Assembly: GCA_022573975.1 (NCBI GenBank)
Contig: JACZSY010000013.1
Coordinates: 1 to 32,706 of the forward strand
Direction: 5' to 3'
DNA length: 32,706 nucleotides
Source of the DNA: SAR324 cluster bacterium
Lineage (GTDB): Bacteria > SAR324 > JACQKK01
Shown here: positions 8,884 to 16,607 of the stretch, one piece after another
How positions within the stretch are numbered: the stretch's first letter is position 1
Layout of the letters: each line of letters opens with the position of its first letter
Translations under genes and position numbers: made by a program
Notes under the pieces: model-generated
What the model was told of the DNA's origin: nothing
The model's input: the letters and a program-made list of their open reading frames with translations, nothing else
Database searches by the model: none

Positions 8884-8970
8884 TCAGGTGGAAATGCCCA
8901 GCCGGGGCAGTATCCATGCTTGCAGGGCGATATGGGCCGCCAGCACGAATAAGACCGTCAGGGCATCCAT
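8884..8970 (-). CDS. Possible single-span membrane microprotein (28 aa)
   Basis: An ATG-started frame of 28 codons encodes a peptide beginning MDALTVLFVLAAHIALQAW and ending in a Pro-Arg-Leu-Gly pattern, which reads as one transmembrane helix with a short polar tail. It lies directly after the 15-bp array at 8989-9033 on this strand. The upstream GAG is a weak ribosome-binding site. It could equally be a chance frame or the tail of a lost membrane gene. Confidence 0.28.
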   Translation of the reverse strand: MDALTVLFVLAAHIALQAWILPRLGIST

Positions 8971-8988
8971 CGCGATTTCTCGATGCTG

Positions 8989-9033
8989 TGCGGGGACCCG
9001 GTGTGCGGGGACCCGGTGTGCGGGGACCCGGTG
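8989..9033. repeat. Tandem repeat, 15-bp unit x3
   Basis: Three exact copies of TGCGGGGACCCGGTG, followed by a degraded fourth (TGTGGGGGATCG). Each unit contains the near-palindrome CGGGGACCCGG. It is intergenic, and its sequence is unrelated to the array 285 bp further on. Confidence 0.95.
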
Positions 9034-9317
9034 TGTGGGGGATCGGATCCCCCACATCCATTCCCGGAGAGGGTCCGCTGTCCGGGCGTGCAATTATACG
9101 TTCCTCCATTCCGGGCGTCCATGCCCTTGGCCGTTCATCGATGATTCTCCCCCCTTGCCGGGCTTTTGCAATTCTGGTTGCCTTCCATGCCATCTTGTCC
9201 TGTTTTTTTTCGCGGAAAGCGGGAATCTCCGCCCTTTTCACCTCATCCTGTTTTCATTCCATGATGCCAAATTCCCGCGACGGTTTCAGTGCTTTGTTCG
9301 CGGCCCCTTTTTCGCCC

Positions 9318-9372
9318 CATTTTTTACGGAGTCATTTTTTACGGAGCCATTTTTTACGGAGCCATTTTTTAC
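9318..9372. repeat. Tandem repeat, 15-bp unit x3.7
   Basis: CATTTTTTACGGAGT/C repeated at 9318, 9333 and 9348, with a partial copy at 9363-9372. It is a T-tract-rich array about 120 bp upstream of the acyl-CoA dehydrogenase start. Phased T6 tracts every 15 bp could affect local bending, and the array could influence the promoter of the downstream gene; this is inference. Confidence 0.95.
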
Positions 9373-9493
9373 AACACGGGCCGGGACGTGCCAGGATGGA
9401 GAGCGCCCCGCCCCATGCCTCGCCCCGGGTGGAAATTGGAAGGGTTTCCCCGCCGGTGGGCCTTTTTAACCAGACAGGGAGAAGAAACGGATC

Positions 9494-10729
9494 ATGCCCT
9501 CCGCGATCGCCACTGCGCCCTCCTCCGCGCCCTCCAAGGCCGCCTCCTCCGTGTCCTCGGCCTTCGACCTTTACGACCCCTCGGAAGAAACCGTATTGCT
9601 GCGCCAGACCGTGCGCCGCTTCGTGGAGCGCGAGGTGGAGCCGCAAGTGCTGGAGCACGAGCGCGAGGAGAAATTCAACCGGGCGCTCTTCAAAAGGCTG
9701 GGCGAGTTGGGATTGCTTGGCATCACGGTGCCCGAAGCCCATGGCGGGGCGGGCATGGACGCCGTCTCGGCGGTGGTGGCGCACGAGGAGTTGGCCGCCA
9801 GCGACCCCGGCCTGACGCTCTCCTACCTGGCCCACGCCATTTTGTTCGTGAACAACTTTTTTCGCAACGCCAACGACGAGCAGCGCGGGCGCTTTCTCGG
9901 GCCGGTGATCTCCGGCGAGTGGGTGGCGGGCATGGGCATGACCGAAGCCGGCGCCGGCACGGACGTGCGGGCCATGACCACCGTGGCCGAACGCGATGGG
10001 GATCGCTACCGCATCACCGGCCGCAAGATGTGGATCACCAACGGCACGGTGGGGGACGGGGAACTGGGAGACATTTTCCTGATCTACGCCAAGACCGGCG
10101 GCCAGATCTCCACTTTCGTGGTGGAAAAAGGAACGCCCGGTTTCACGCTGGGCCAGCAGATCAAGGACAAGCTGGGCACCCGCAGTTCGCCCACGGCGGA
10201 ACTGGTCTTCGATCAGTGCATGGTGCCCGCCTCGAACCGGCTGGGCGAGGAGGGGGACTCGCTGATCCACATGATGCGCAACCTGGAATTGGAACGGCTG
10301 ACCCTGGCCGGCATGTCCCTGGGCATCGCGCGGCGCAGCCTGGAGGTGATGAACCGCTACGCCATGGAGCGCGAGGCTTTCGGCGAGCCCATCAACCGCT
10401 TCGGGCAGATTCAGCGCCATATCGCCGAGTCCTACGCCGAATTCCTGGCCGGCAGGGCCATGGTCTACGACATCGCCCGCCGCATCGACCTGGGCGCGCC
10501 GGGCCACCGCATGGAGACCGACGCGGCCAAGCTCTTCACGGCCACCATGTGCAAAAACGTGTCCGACCGGGCCATCCAGGTGCTGGGGGGGAACGGCTAT
10601 GTGGGGGAGTACGTGGTGGAGCGCATGTGGCGCGCGGCCAAGCTGATGGAAATCGGCGGCGGCACCCTGGAAGCCCACCACAAGAACATCGTCCGCGATC
10701 TGGCCCGCGATCCGTCCTTTTACCGTTGA
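9494..10729 (+). CDS. Acyl-CoA dehydrogenase, isovaleryl-CoA-dehydrogenase-like
   Basis: A 411-residue FAD enzyme that forms a 2,3-double bond in an acyl-CoA and passes electrons to ETF. Seen: an Ala/Ser-rich N-terminal tail (1-22), 'LGITVPEAHGGAGMD', the flavin/substrate segment 'GMGMTEAGAGTDVRAM' (about 147-161), 'KMWITNG', 'GGNGYVGEY' and 'GGGTLEAHHKNI'. The usual catalytic Glu of the C-terminal 'YEGT' motif is replaced by Gly (IGGGT, 387-391), as in isovaleryl-CoA dehydrogenase. Glu267 in 'LELERLTLAG' occupies the place of that enzyme's alternative base. A branched-chain acyl-CoA substrate is therefore likely. No ETF, MCC or HMG-lyase gene adjoins it. Confidence 0.93.
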   Translation: MPSAIATAPSSAPSKAASSVSSAFDLYDPSEETVLLRQTVRRFVEREVEPQVLEHEREEKFNRALFKRLGELGLLGITVPEAHGGAGMDAVSAVVAHEELAASDPGLTLSYLAHAILFVNNFFRNANDEQRGRFLGPVISGEWVAGMGMTEAGAGTDVRAMTTVAERDGDRYRITGRKMWITNGTVGDGELGDIFLIYAKTGGQISTFVVEKGTPGFTLGQQIKDKLGTRSSPTAELVFDQCMVPASNRLGEEGDSLIHMMRNLELERLTLAGMSLGIARRSLEVMNRYAMEREAFGEPINRFGQIQRHIAESYAEFLAGRAMVYDIARRIDLGAPGHRMETDAAKLFTATMCKNVSDRAIQVLGGNGYVGEYVVERMWRAAKLMEIGGGTLEAHHKNIVRDLARDPSFYR

Positions 10730-10761
10730 CCCAAACCTGACCGAACCTTAGGTCCAAACCG

Positions 10762-11868
10762 ATGCGCGAACCGATACCCGGCCCGGGTTCCATCCGGGAC
10801 ACCGCCGCTCAGACAGCCGAATCCGTCTCAACCGCCTGTCCCCCCGACTATTATTACGGCCCCGCCGCCCTGAACCGCCCGCCGGACCTTTCGGCCGAGA
10901 CGCTCTATGTGATTGGCGGGCTGTACGGCAACCCGGAGGCCCTGGCCGCGGTGCTGGCCATGAAGGATCGCGAGGATCGCGCCGGTGCCACGGAGGGTGC
11001 CCAGATGCGCCCCCCGGTGCGATTGGTCTTCAACGGCGATTTCAACTGGTTCAACGTGGACGCGGAGAGCTTCCGGGCAATCAACGCGGCCGTGCTGGAG
11101 CATGTGGCCATTCAGGGCAACGTGGAGGCCGAACTGGCCCGCGAGGGCGCGGCGCTGGACTGCGGCTGCAACTACCCGCCCTATGTGGACCCTGGCACCG
11201 TGGAACGCTCGAACCGCATTTTCGCGCGGCTGAAGGAAACCGCGTCTCATTCTCCCGGCATCGCCTCCCGGCTGGGCGGGATGCCCAAGACCCTGGTGGC
11301 GCGGGTGGGCGCGCACCGGATAGCCATCGTCCATGGCGACCCCGAGGCCCTCTCCGGCTGGCGGCTGGCGGAAGAGGCGCTGAGCGGACCGAACGCCAAG
11401 GAGGACGCTCCACCGGGCGTGCCCCAGACCGGAGAGGAGCGCATCGCGGAATACTTTCGCGCCGCCGGCGTTTCGGCGTTCGCGGCCACCCATACCTGCC
11501 TGCCCTTCGCCCGGGATTTCATGGTGGACGGCATGGCCAGGCTGATCGTCAACAACGGGGCGGCGGGGATGCCCAACTTCCGGGGCGTTGCGGGCGGGCT
11601 GTTGACGCGCATTTCGGTGCATCCGGCCCTTCCCGGCGAAAGCCTCTACGGATGGGCCAGGGATGGGGTGCATTATGACGCCCTTCCCATCGTCTACGAT
11701 CAGGAACGTTGGATGGAGCGGTTCCTGGCCAACTGGCCGGAGGGCACTCCGGCCCATCGCTCCTATTTCGAGCGGTTGACCAAAGGGCCGGCCTACACCC
11801 TGGAACAAGCCATTCGCGGGGAGGTGCGGCGCAAGGCGGCTGGGGGCGGCCCCCGCCGCACCGCTTAG
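10762..11868 (+). CDS. Calcineurin-fold metallophosphatase-like protein with altered metal motif
   Basis: A 368-residue protein of a proteobacterial family related to YfcE/ApaH-like phosphoesterases. Motifs visible in order: GGLYGN (52-57) where the first metal motif D-x-H-G-N is expected, NGDFNWF (91-97), QGN (118-120), HGD (191-193) and ATHT (242-245). The second to fifth motifs look intact, but the Asp and His of motif I are replaced by Gly and Tyr, so one metal site should be weakened or lost. 'NNGAAGMPNFRG' and 'YGWARDGVHYDALP' are also family-like. It starts 32 bp after the dehydrogenase stop with AGG eight bases upstream, so the two may be cotranscribed. Substrate unknown. Confidence 0.8.
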   Translation: MREPIPGPGSIRDTAAQTAESVSTACPPDYYYGPAALNRPPDLSAETLYVIGGLYGNPEALAAVLAMKDREDRAGATEGAQMRPPVRLVFNGDFNWFNVDAESFRAINAAVLEHVAIQGNVEAELAREGAALDCGCNYPPYVDPGTVERSNRIFARLKETASHSPGIASRLGGMPKTLVARVGAHRIAIVHGDPEALSGWRLAEEALSGPNAKEDAPPGVPQTGEERIAEYFRAAGVSAFAATHTCLPFARDFMVDGMARLIVNNGAAGMPNFRGVAGGLLTRISVHPALPGESLYGWARDGVHYDALPIVYDQERWMERFLANWPEGTPAHRSYFERLTKGPAYTLEQAIRGEVRRKAAGGGPRRTA

Positions 11869-12034
11869 GCAAGCCTCACCGCCGGCCTGAAGAGAAACCC
11901 GGAGGGCTTGCTGCTTACAGAACCATCCGGACAGCATGGTCCTGTCACGAAAGGGGACATTCATGGAGCCTTTGCTTCTGCTCCCAAAGGCCTGCATCTC
12001 CGATAATTGACTGGTGATTTCACTTTTTTTTAAC

Positions 12035-12390
12035 TGCCTATCCCCTTTGCTCAGAAAAATTTTATTGGATTGAAGGGCGGAAATGTGTTTTTCCACGGTG
12101 GCACCTCACCCCGCCCCGGCCACAAACATCGTGTCCGGGACTGCCCCTCTCCCGCAGGAGAGGGGCGTTCTTACTGTATATTATTGTTAATACGGTGAAA
12201 TTTCCCCCTCTCCTGCGGGAGAGGGGTGCCCGAAGGGCGGGGTGAGGTGCTGTTTGGGATGATCGCCGCCTCCGGGATGCTGAGGCCGGGCCACCCGTTT
12301 CCTCAGTCTTCGGGCTGGAAGCCAAATTTTCGGCAACTTATTGTTTTCATTAATTATACATCTCTTTTTGCTGAGCCAAAGGGATAGGCA
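12035..12390. mobile_element. Putative 356-bp MITE-like element with 20-bp terminal inverted repeats
   Basis: The left end TGCCTATCCCCTTTGCTCAG (12035-12054) is almost the reverse complement of the right end CTGAGCCAAAGGGATAGGCA (12371-12390); the difference is a C/G count shift within the middle. T/A runs lie beside both ends on the inside and outside. No transposase frame lies between them, so it would be non-autonomous. A second palindromic element is nested inside at 12101-12250. I see no clear target-site duplication. Confidence 0.6.
12101..12250. repeat. 150-bp palindromic (REP/BIME-like) element
   Basis: Outer arms GCACCTCACCCCGCC (12101-12115) and GGCGGGGTGAGGTGC (12236-12250) are a perfect 15-bp inverted repeat. 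Inner blocks at 12144-12165 and 12205-12226 are exact reverse complements of each other over 22 nt, and each also folds on itself (CCCCTCTCC with GGAGAGGGG). The centre is AT-rich. The CCCTCTCC/GGAGAGGG core resembles dispersed intergenic repeats common in proteobacteria. Confidence 0.85.
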
Positions 12391-12523
12391 TGTTTTTTTA
12401 TGAGGACGAAAAAACTAGACCACTCGCCCCCATTGGGCCTTGCTTACGACGAAGTAAAATAACTGAGGGCAGTTCAGTGTGGCGGAAGAAATTGGGGTCA
12501 TCATAGAATTGAATGGGAGGCGC

Positions 12524-12907
12524 TCACTCCGGCAGACCGGCGGCGCGCGGGCGGTCCCTGTAACCTTCCAGGATAGAGGCGTCCCGGAAAGGTTGGGTTT
12601 TGGCAAACTGGGCAACGGAAAAATCCGGGTCGCGCTCCAGCAGTTCTTGCGCGGCCTTTTGGGCCTCTTTCTTCCCCTCAACCGCCTTGCTCCCGTCGGT
12701 CATCACAGTGACGGTGATCACCGCCTTCTCCCGGTTCGCGTAACTCGCTTTGTCCGTGGAGACGGTGACACTGAGAGTGGGTGTGGATGGCGGGATTCCC
12801 ACGGTGAGGCTGATGGAGGCGCTGCCGGATTTGCCGCCGGAACCGGTCACCTCTGCGGTGATCGTGTGGATGCCATCACTCAGCGTCCACTGTGGGCTGC
12901 ACCATCG
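12524..12907 (-). pseudogene. Chimeric fragment: Ig-like domain joined to a cyclase/TPR-like C-terminus
   Basis: An open frame with no proper start; it is cut by an in-frame TAG at 12908-12910. The first 75 residues read as the end of a bacterial Ig-like or PKD-type surface domain ('LSDGIHTITAEV', 'SGSASISLTVG') followed by 'TLSVTVSTDKASYAN...VTDG'. From about position 12676 the character changes to 'AQKAAQELLERDPDFSVAQF' followed by 'FAKTQPFRD' and an AGLPE terminus. That pattern is typical of the C-terminal end of class III adenylate cyclase/TPR proteins. I read it as two unrelated gene remnants joined in frame. No ribosome-binding site or promoter is visible. Confidence 0.6.
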
Positions 12908-13104
12908 CTATACGCGACGCGCTGCTTAAACCTGATCCCAAAATCATCGGTCACGGCCGGGTACCCGCTTCGGAGGACGAGCCTGGCCTATGGGCCCCTC
13001 CCTTTCACCCCCGATCGCCTGTTGCCTACGAAATTGGCAAATTGAAGGCATGGAGCCGCGCTGGACGCCGATGTCAACGATGCAACCTTGGTGGAGAGTT
13101 CCGC
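12908..13104. other. Degenerate sequence between gene remnants
   Basis: About 200 bp between the Ig/cyclase chimera and the IS6 remnant. No recognisable protein in any frame, no hairpin terminator and no repeat. It fits decayed mobile or gene debris. Confidence 0.4.
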
Positions 13105-13290
13105 CTATCGGGTTTTCGCTAGGGACAACCATTGGCGAATTGACTCGTAGGTGAGCCCTACTCCTCGCGCGGCAAGCAATTCTTCTATGTCGCGGAAGCT
13201 CAGACTGAACCGGTAGTAGAGCCAGACGGTATGGGAATTGATCTCAATCGGGTATCGGTGCCCCGCATACGGTGACTTTTTTGCTTTCAT
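13105..13290 (-). pseudogene. IS6-family transposase, N-terminal remnant
   Basis: The first 54 residues match the N-terminus of IS6/IS240-type transposases: 'SPYAGHRYPIEI', 'TVWLYYRFSLSFRDIEELL' and 'LTYESIRQW', which is the helix-turn-helix region. The full enzyme is about 230 residues with a DDE domain; here homology stops near 13129 and is followed by seven unrelated codons and a stop, so the catalytic domain is gone. Upstream, the reverse complement of 13331-13352 (GGTACTGTCAAGTTAGCAG...) looks like the outer terminal repeat, placing one IS end near 13352. The missing other end shows the IS was truncated by a later rearrangement. Confidence 0.85.
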
Positions 13291-13352
13291 CCCTGAAATT
13301 TGCCATCTTGTAGCCTGCGACTGCAACTACGTTCTGCTAACTTGACAGTACC

Positions 13353-13534
13353 GTTCGCCCCCCGCCATGGCATCGTATTTGCGATTACCGATCCGAGTAA
13401 CGCACCGTGGGAAACTAAAACGCTTGGGTATGCTAATCCGCAACTGTGCGGCGATCCGGGTGGGTACGGGCTCCGCATTGCCGTCCACACCCCGCAACGG
13501 CCGCATCGGCACCTAACAAACGACAGGAGTCCTG
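13353..13534. other. Leader region of the protease/ATP-grasp operon
   Basis: 182 bp between the IS6 end and the first gene of the three-gene operon. No gene. It probably holds the operon promoter, but I could not pick a convincing -35/-10 pair. An AGGAG six bases before the GTG at 13535 is the ribosome-binding site. Confidence 0.35.
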
Positions 13535-14107
13535 GTGAAAAGCACACACTTGGGAGGCGGAAGCGACGGCAGGAAAGCGACTGGCCTGAGCGCATGGCGA
13601 CGCTGGCGGCGGGCTGCGTGGGTGGTCGCCCTTGTGCTGTGCGCCGCCGCGCCCAGCGGAGCGTTCGCGCTAGAAAAACAAATCATGGGGTGGGTGGAAC
13701 GGGTCGAATTGCACCCCGGCCGGCTGATGCTCCACGCAAAACTCGATTCCGGGGCGCTGAATTCCTCTCTGCACGCCGTTGACCCTAAGTTCTTCAAGCG
13801 GGCAGGAGTGCGCTGGGTGCGCTTTACCGTGACCAACCGGGAGGGCGAGTTCGTGACTTTCGAGCGGCCAATCGTGCGCATGGCGAGGATCAAGCGCCTT
13901 GGCGGCTCGGTGAGGATCCGTCCGGTGATTAAGTTGGGCATCTGTGTGGGCCGGGTCTACCGGTATGTGCAAGTGAATCTGGAAGACCGCACCCGGTTCA
14001 ACTACAAGCTCCTGATCGGCCGCACGTTCATGGCCGGTCATACCGTCGTCGACCCTTCGGTGCAGTACACCGCCGAGCCAAAATGCGGTGAGGGGGTAAT
14101 GCAATGA
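13535..14107 (+). CDS. Secreted retropepsin-like protease of the RimK-associated family (PF05618, 'ATP-dependent zinc protease')
   Basis: A 190-residue protein with a GTG start supported by AGGAG six bases upstream. The N-terminus has Arg-rich charge followed by a hydrophobic core (about 27-46), so it is exported or anchored. The domain begins 'GWVERVELHPGRLMLHAKLDSGALNSSLHA'-like; DSGA at 71-74 matches the DTGA-type aspartyl-protease motif of the family, with Asp71 as the expected catalytic residue. Despite its common name, zinc or ATP dependence is not evident from sequence. Homologues sit beside ATP-grasp ligases and are thought to process peptide-like products. Its stop overlaps the next start by 4 nt (ATGA), indicating translational coupling. 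Confidence 0.88.
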   Translation: MKSTHLGGGSDGRKATGLSAWRRWRRAAWVVALVLCAAAPSGAFALEKQIMGWVERVELHPGRLMLHAKLDSGALNSSLHAVDPKFFKRAGVRWVRFTVTNREGEFVTFERPIVRMARIKRLGGSVRIRPVIKLGICVGRVYRYVQVNLEDRTRFNYKLLIGRTFMAGHTVVDPSVQYTAEPKCGEGVMQ

Positions 14108-15633
14108 ACAACCGCCATCTCTTCGTGCTGGTCACCGCGCTGACGCTGGCCGGTCTGTCTTTCTTCCTCTACAAAGTATTGATCCTTGAAGTGCCCGTGA
14201 CGCCCGACGCGACGTTGATGCAATGGAACGTGGAAGCCCGCATCAACTTCCAAGGGGTAGGCGACCCGATCAAAGTGGACATGTTCATGCCCCAGAGCCG
14301 TCACCGCTACCCGGTGTTGGACTTCAGTTTCATTTCCCGCGATTACGGGCTCACCAGCGGAAACCGCGACGGCCAGCGGCTCGCGGTGTGGTCGATCCAG
14401 GCTGCACGCGGGCCGCAGACGCTCTACTTCCGATGCCGCATCCGGGACCTTGGCGCACGGTATGTGGAGCCCGGTCCGCCGCCCACCGGCGTGCAGCCCG
14501 TGACCCTGGAAGGACTCGAATTCGAAGCGGCCCAGGCCCACCTGGCGCGCATACGGGCGCGCTCGGCCGACACCGAAACGCTGACCGCACTGCTGCTGAA
14601 GAGCTTCAACAAAACGCCACTTCCGGCAAACCTCGCCCCCCTGTTGGGGCCAAGGCCGACCATAGCCCAAAAGCTGGAGTTGGCGCTCAACCTGTTGGCG
14701 CTGGCCCGGGTGCCCGCGCGCGTCGTGCACGGCGTGGAGCTGGTGGAACAGCGCCGCAGAGCACCTCTGATCAGTTGGCTGGAAGTGTGGAAGAACCCCG
14801 GCTGGGTGGCGTTCAACCCCAAGACGGGCCGGGCCGGGCTGCCCCGCACGTTCATGCCCTGGTATTTCGGCCCGAATCCCATGGTGAAACTGAGCGGCGG
14901 CCACGATCTGGAAGTGAACATCTCGGTGTTGAAGATCCACACCCTGGCCATCACGCAAGCCGGCGACCTGGGGCAGGCCGCCCAGGTTCTGGCGCTCCGT
15001 TTCTCCCTGTTCAGCCTCCCCATCGATTCGCAACTGGTGTACCGGATTCTGCTGTTGGTGCCGGTGGGGGCATTTCTGCTGGTGTTGCTGCGAAACGTAG
15101 TCGGCCTCAAGACCTTCGGAACCTTCATGCCGGTGTTGATCGCGCTGTCGTTTCGCGAAACCAATCTCGGCCGCGGGCTGCTGCTGTTCATCCTGATCGT
15201 GGCGCTGGGGCTGGCGGTGCGGTTCTACCTGGAGCGGCTCAAGCTGCTGATGGTGCCGCGGCTGGCCGCCGTGCTGACCGTGGTGGTGCTGCTGATGGCC
15301 GCATTGAGCATATTGGGGCATCAACTCGGACTGGAGGCCGGGCTTTCGGTGGCGCTGTTTCCCATGGTCGTTCTCACCATGACCATCGAGCGCATGTCGG
15401 TGCTGTGGGACGAGCGCGGCCCTGCCGAAGCCCTCAAGCAAGGTGTGGGCAGCCTCCTGGCCGCGGTGATCGCCTTTGTGGCCATGGTCAACAGTTACCT
15501 GGAGCACCTGGTGTTCACCTTTCCCGAACTGCTGCTGGTGCTGCTTGCCGCCACGCTCTTGCTGGGGCGATACACCGGCTACCGGCTGTTCGAGCTGCCG
15601 CGATTCCGGGCCCTGGCCAGGAAGGATGCCTGA
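14104..15633 (+). CDS. Inactive transglutaminase fused to 7TM domain (UUP1-like membrane protein)
   Basis: A 509-residue membrane protein. An N-terminal signal anchor (about 5-25) precedes a long extracytoplasmic region. This contains a transglutaminase-like fold at about 155-290 ('LARVPARVVHGVELVEQ', 'LISWLEVWKNPGWVAFNP'); the position where active enzymes carry the nucleophilic Cys shows no Cys, fitting the 'inactive transglutaminase' family (PF14400). Roughly residues 310-500 hold about seven hydrophobic helices (PF14402). Genes of this type always travel with an ATP-grasp ligase and the RimK-type protease, as here. The fold may bind a peptide rather than cut it (inference). The stop overlaps the next start by one base (TGATG). 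Confidence 0.9.
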   Translation: MNNRHLFVLVTALTLAGLSFFLYKVLILEVPVTPDATLMQWNVEARINFQGVGDPIKVDMFMPQSRHRYPVLDFSFISRDYGLTSGNRDGQRLAVWSIQAARGPQTLYFRCRIRDLGARYVEPGPPPTGVQPVTLEGLEFEAAQAHLARIRARSADTETLTALLLKSFNKTPLPANLAPLLGPRPTIAQKLELALNLLALARVPARVVHGVELVEQRRRAPLISWLEVWKNPGWVAFNPKTGRAGLPRTFMPWYFGPNPMVKLSGGHDLEVNISVLKIHTLAITQAGDLGQAAQVLALRFSLFSLPIDSQLVYRILLLVPVGAFLLVLLRNVVGLKTFGTFMPVLIALSFRETNLGRGLLLFILIVALGLAVRFYLERLKLLMVPRLAAVLTVVVLLMAALSILGHQLGLEAGLSVALFPMVVLTMTIERMSVLWDERGPAEALKQGVGSLLAAVIAFVAMVNSYLEHLVFTFPELLLVLLAATLLLGRYTGYRLFELPRFRALARKDA

Positions 15634-16607
15634 TGCTGGGCCTCATTCGCCGCCTGTCGCGGGTTGGCCTTTTGGGCATCAACCAGCGCAACGCCGACTA
15701 CATCCTGCCCCGCAACGACCGGGCCAAGTATCCAATGGTGGACGACAAATTGCTCACCAAGCAGTTGGCCGAGCGGCACGGGCTCAGTGTCCCGCCGCTG
15801 TACGGGATGGTGGAGATCTACCGGCAGGTGCGCGATGTGCACAAGCTGCTGGAACAACACGAGGATTTCGTGGTCAAGCCCGCCCACGGCAGCCAGGGGC
15901 ATGGCATCGTGGTAGTGACCGGCCGCGTCGGCACGGGATACCGCCGGGCCAACGGGAGCCTGCTCACGCCGGAGGACATGGGCCACCACATCTCCAATAT
16001 CCTCAGCGGAATCTACAGCCTGGGCGGGCAGCCGGACCAGGCCCTGATCGAATACCGGGTACAGTTCGACCCTGTGTTCGAGAAAATCACCTACCTGGGT
16101 GTGCCCGACGTGCGCATCATCGTCCTCCTCGGTGTCCCGGTGATGGCCATGGTGCGGCTGCCCACTCGGATGTCCGACGGCAAGGCTAACCTCCACCAGG
16201 GCGCCCTCGGCGCCGGTATTGATATGGCCACTGGCCGCACGCTCACCGCCGTCTGGCGCGACAGAATTGTCGAGGAACATCCCGACACCGGTAATAGGGT
16301 GTCCGGTGTGGAAATTCCGCACTGGGGCACAATGCTAGATATTGCGGCACGGACCTACGACATGACCGGGTTGGGATACCAGGGAGTGGACCTGGTGCTG
16401 GACAGCGCGCGCGGACCGCTGATCCTGGAGATCAACGCCCGGCCGGGACTGAACATCCAGATTGCCAACCGTGTCGGCCTGCGCCCCCGCCTGGAACTGG
16501 CGGAGCGCCACTTGGCGCAATTGACCACCGTTGCGGATCGAGTCGCCTTCGCCCGCCTGCATTTTGGCGTCGACACGCCGGCGCCGCGCACTTCCACGAA
16601 GATCTAA
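15633..16607 (+). CDS. ATP-grasp 'alpha-L-glutamate ligase-like' protein
   Basis: A 324-residue ATP-grasp enzyme of the sugar-transfer/RimK-like branch (PF14397). ATP-grasp enzymes form amide or thioester bonds through an acyl-phosphate. Seen: 'INQRNADYILPRNDRAKYP' at the N-terminus, the nucleotide-binding loop 'FVVKPAHGSQGHGIVVV' (Lys82, Gly-rich loop 86-91), a conserved 'DVRIIVLLGVPVMAMVRLPT' strand, and metal ligands in 'LEINARPGLNIQ' (Glu266, Asn268). No signal peptide, so it is cytoplasmic, while its two partners face the periplasm or membrane. The substrate is unknown; a peptide or amino-acid ligation is inferred from the family and the protease partner. GGA lies close upstream of the ATG. 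Confidence 0.92.
   Translation: MLGLIRRLSRVGLLGINQRNADYILPRNDRAKYPMVDDKLLTKQLAERHGLSVPPLYGMVEIYRQVRDVHKLLEQHEDFVVKPAHGSQGHGIVVVTGRVGTGYRRANGSLLTPEDMGHHISNILSGIYSLGGQPDQALIEYRVQFDPVFEKITYLGVPDVRIIVLLGVPVMAMVRLPTRMSDGKANLHQGALGAGIDMATGRTLTAVWRDRIVEEHPDTGNRVSGVEIPHWGTMLDIAARTYDMTGLGYQGVDLVLDSARGPLILEINARPGLNIQIANRVGLRPRLELAERHLAQLTTVADRVAFARLHFGVDTPAPRTSTKI

Larger units (their letters stand above)
8701..9493. other. Long non-coding region with tandem repeats
   Basis: Nearly 800 bp between divergent genes (glycosylase left, acyl-CoA dehydrogenase right). It holds two unrelated 15-bp tandem arrays, entered separately, and one possible 28-codon hydrophobic ORF. Longer open frames here are low-complexity and follow the repeat, so they are not credible proteins. 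Confidence 0.6.
11869..12523. other. Intergenic region holding nested inverted-repeat elements
   Basis: No supported gene. The stretch contains the 356-bp inverted-repeat element at 12035-12390 and AT-rich flanks with T runs. It marks the start of a disturbed region that continues to about 13.5 kb. Confidence 0.6.

Noticed and set aside
8690-9241. 183-codon minus-strand frame with repeated Pro-Gly-Pro-Arg-Thr units
   Set aside because: The repeats simply translate the 15-bp DNA array; the remainder has no protein character.
9318-9372. T-rich 15-bp array considered as a run of terminators
   Set aside because: No stem-forming GC arms precede the T tracts, so no rho-independent hairpin can form.
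14038-15507. 489-codon minus-strand frame rich in His and Gln
   Set aside because: Antisense of the transglutaminase-7TM gene; His/Gln richness reflects complementary Leu/Val codons.
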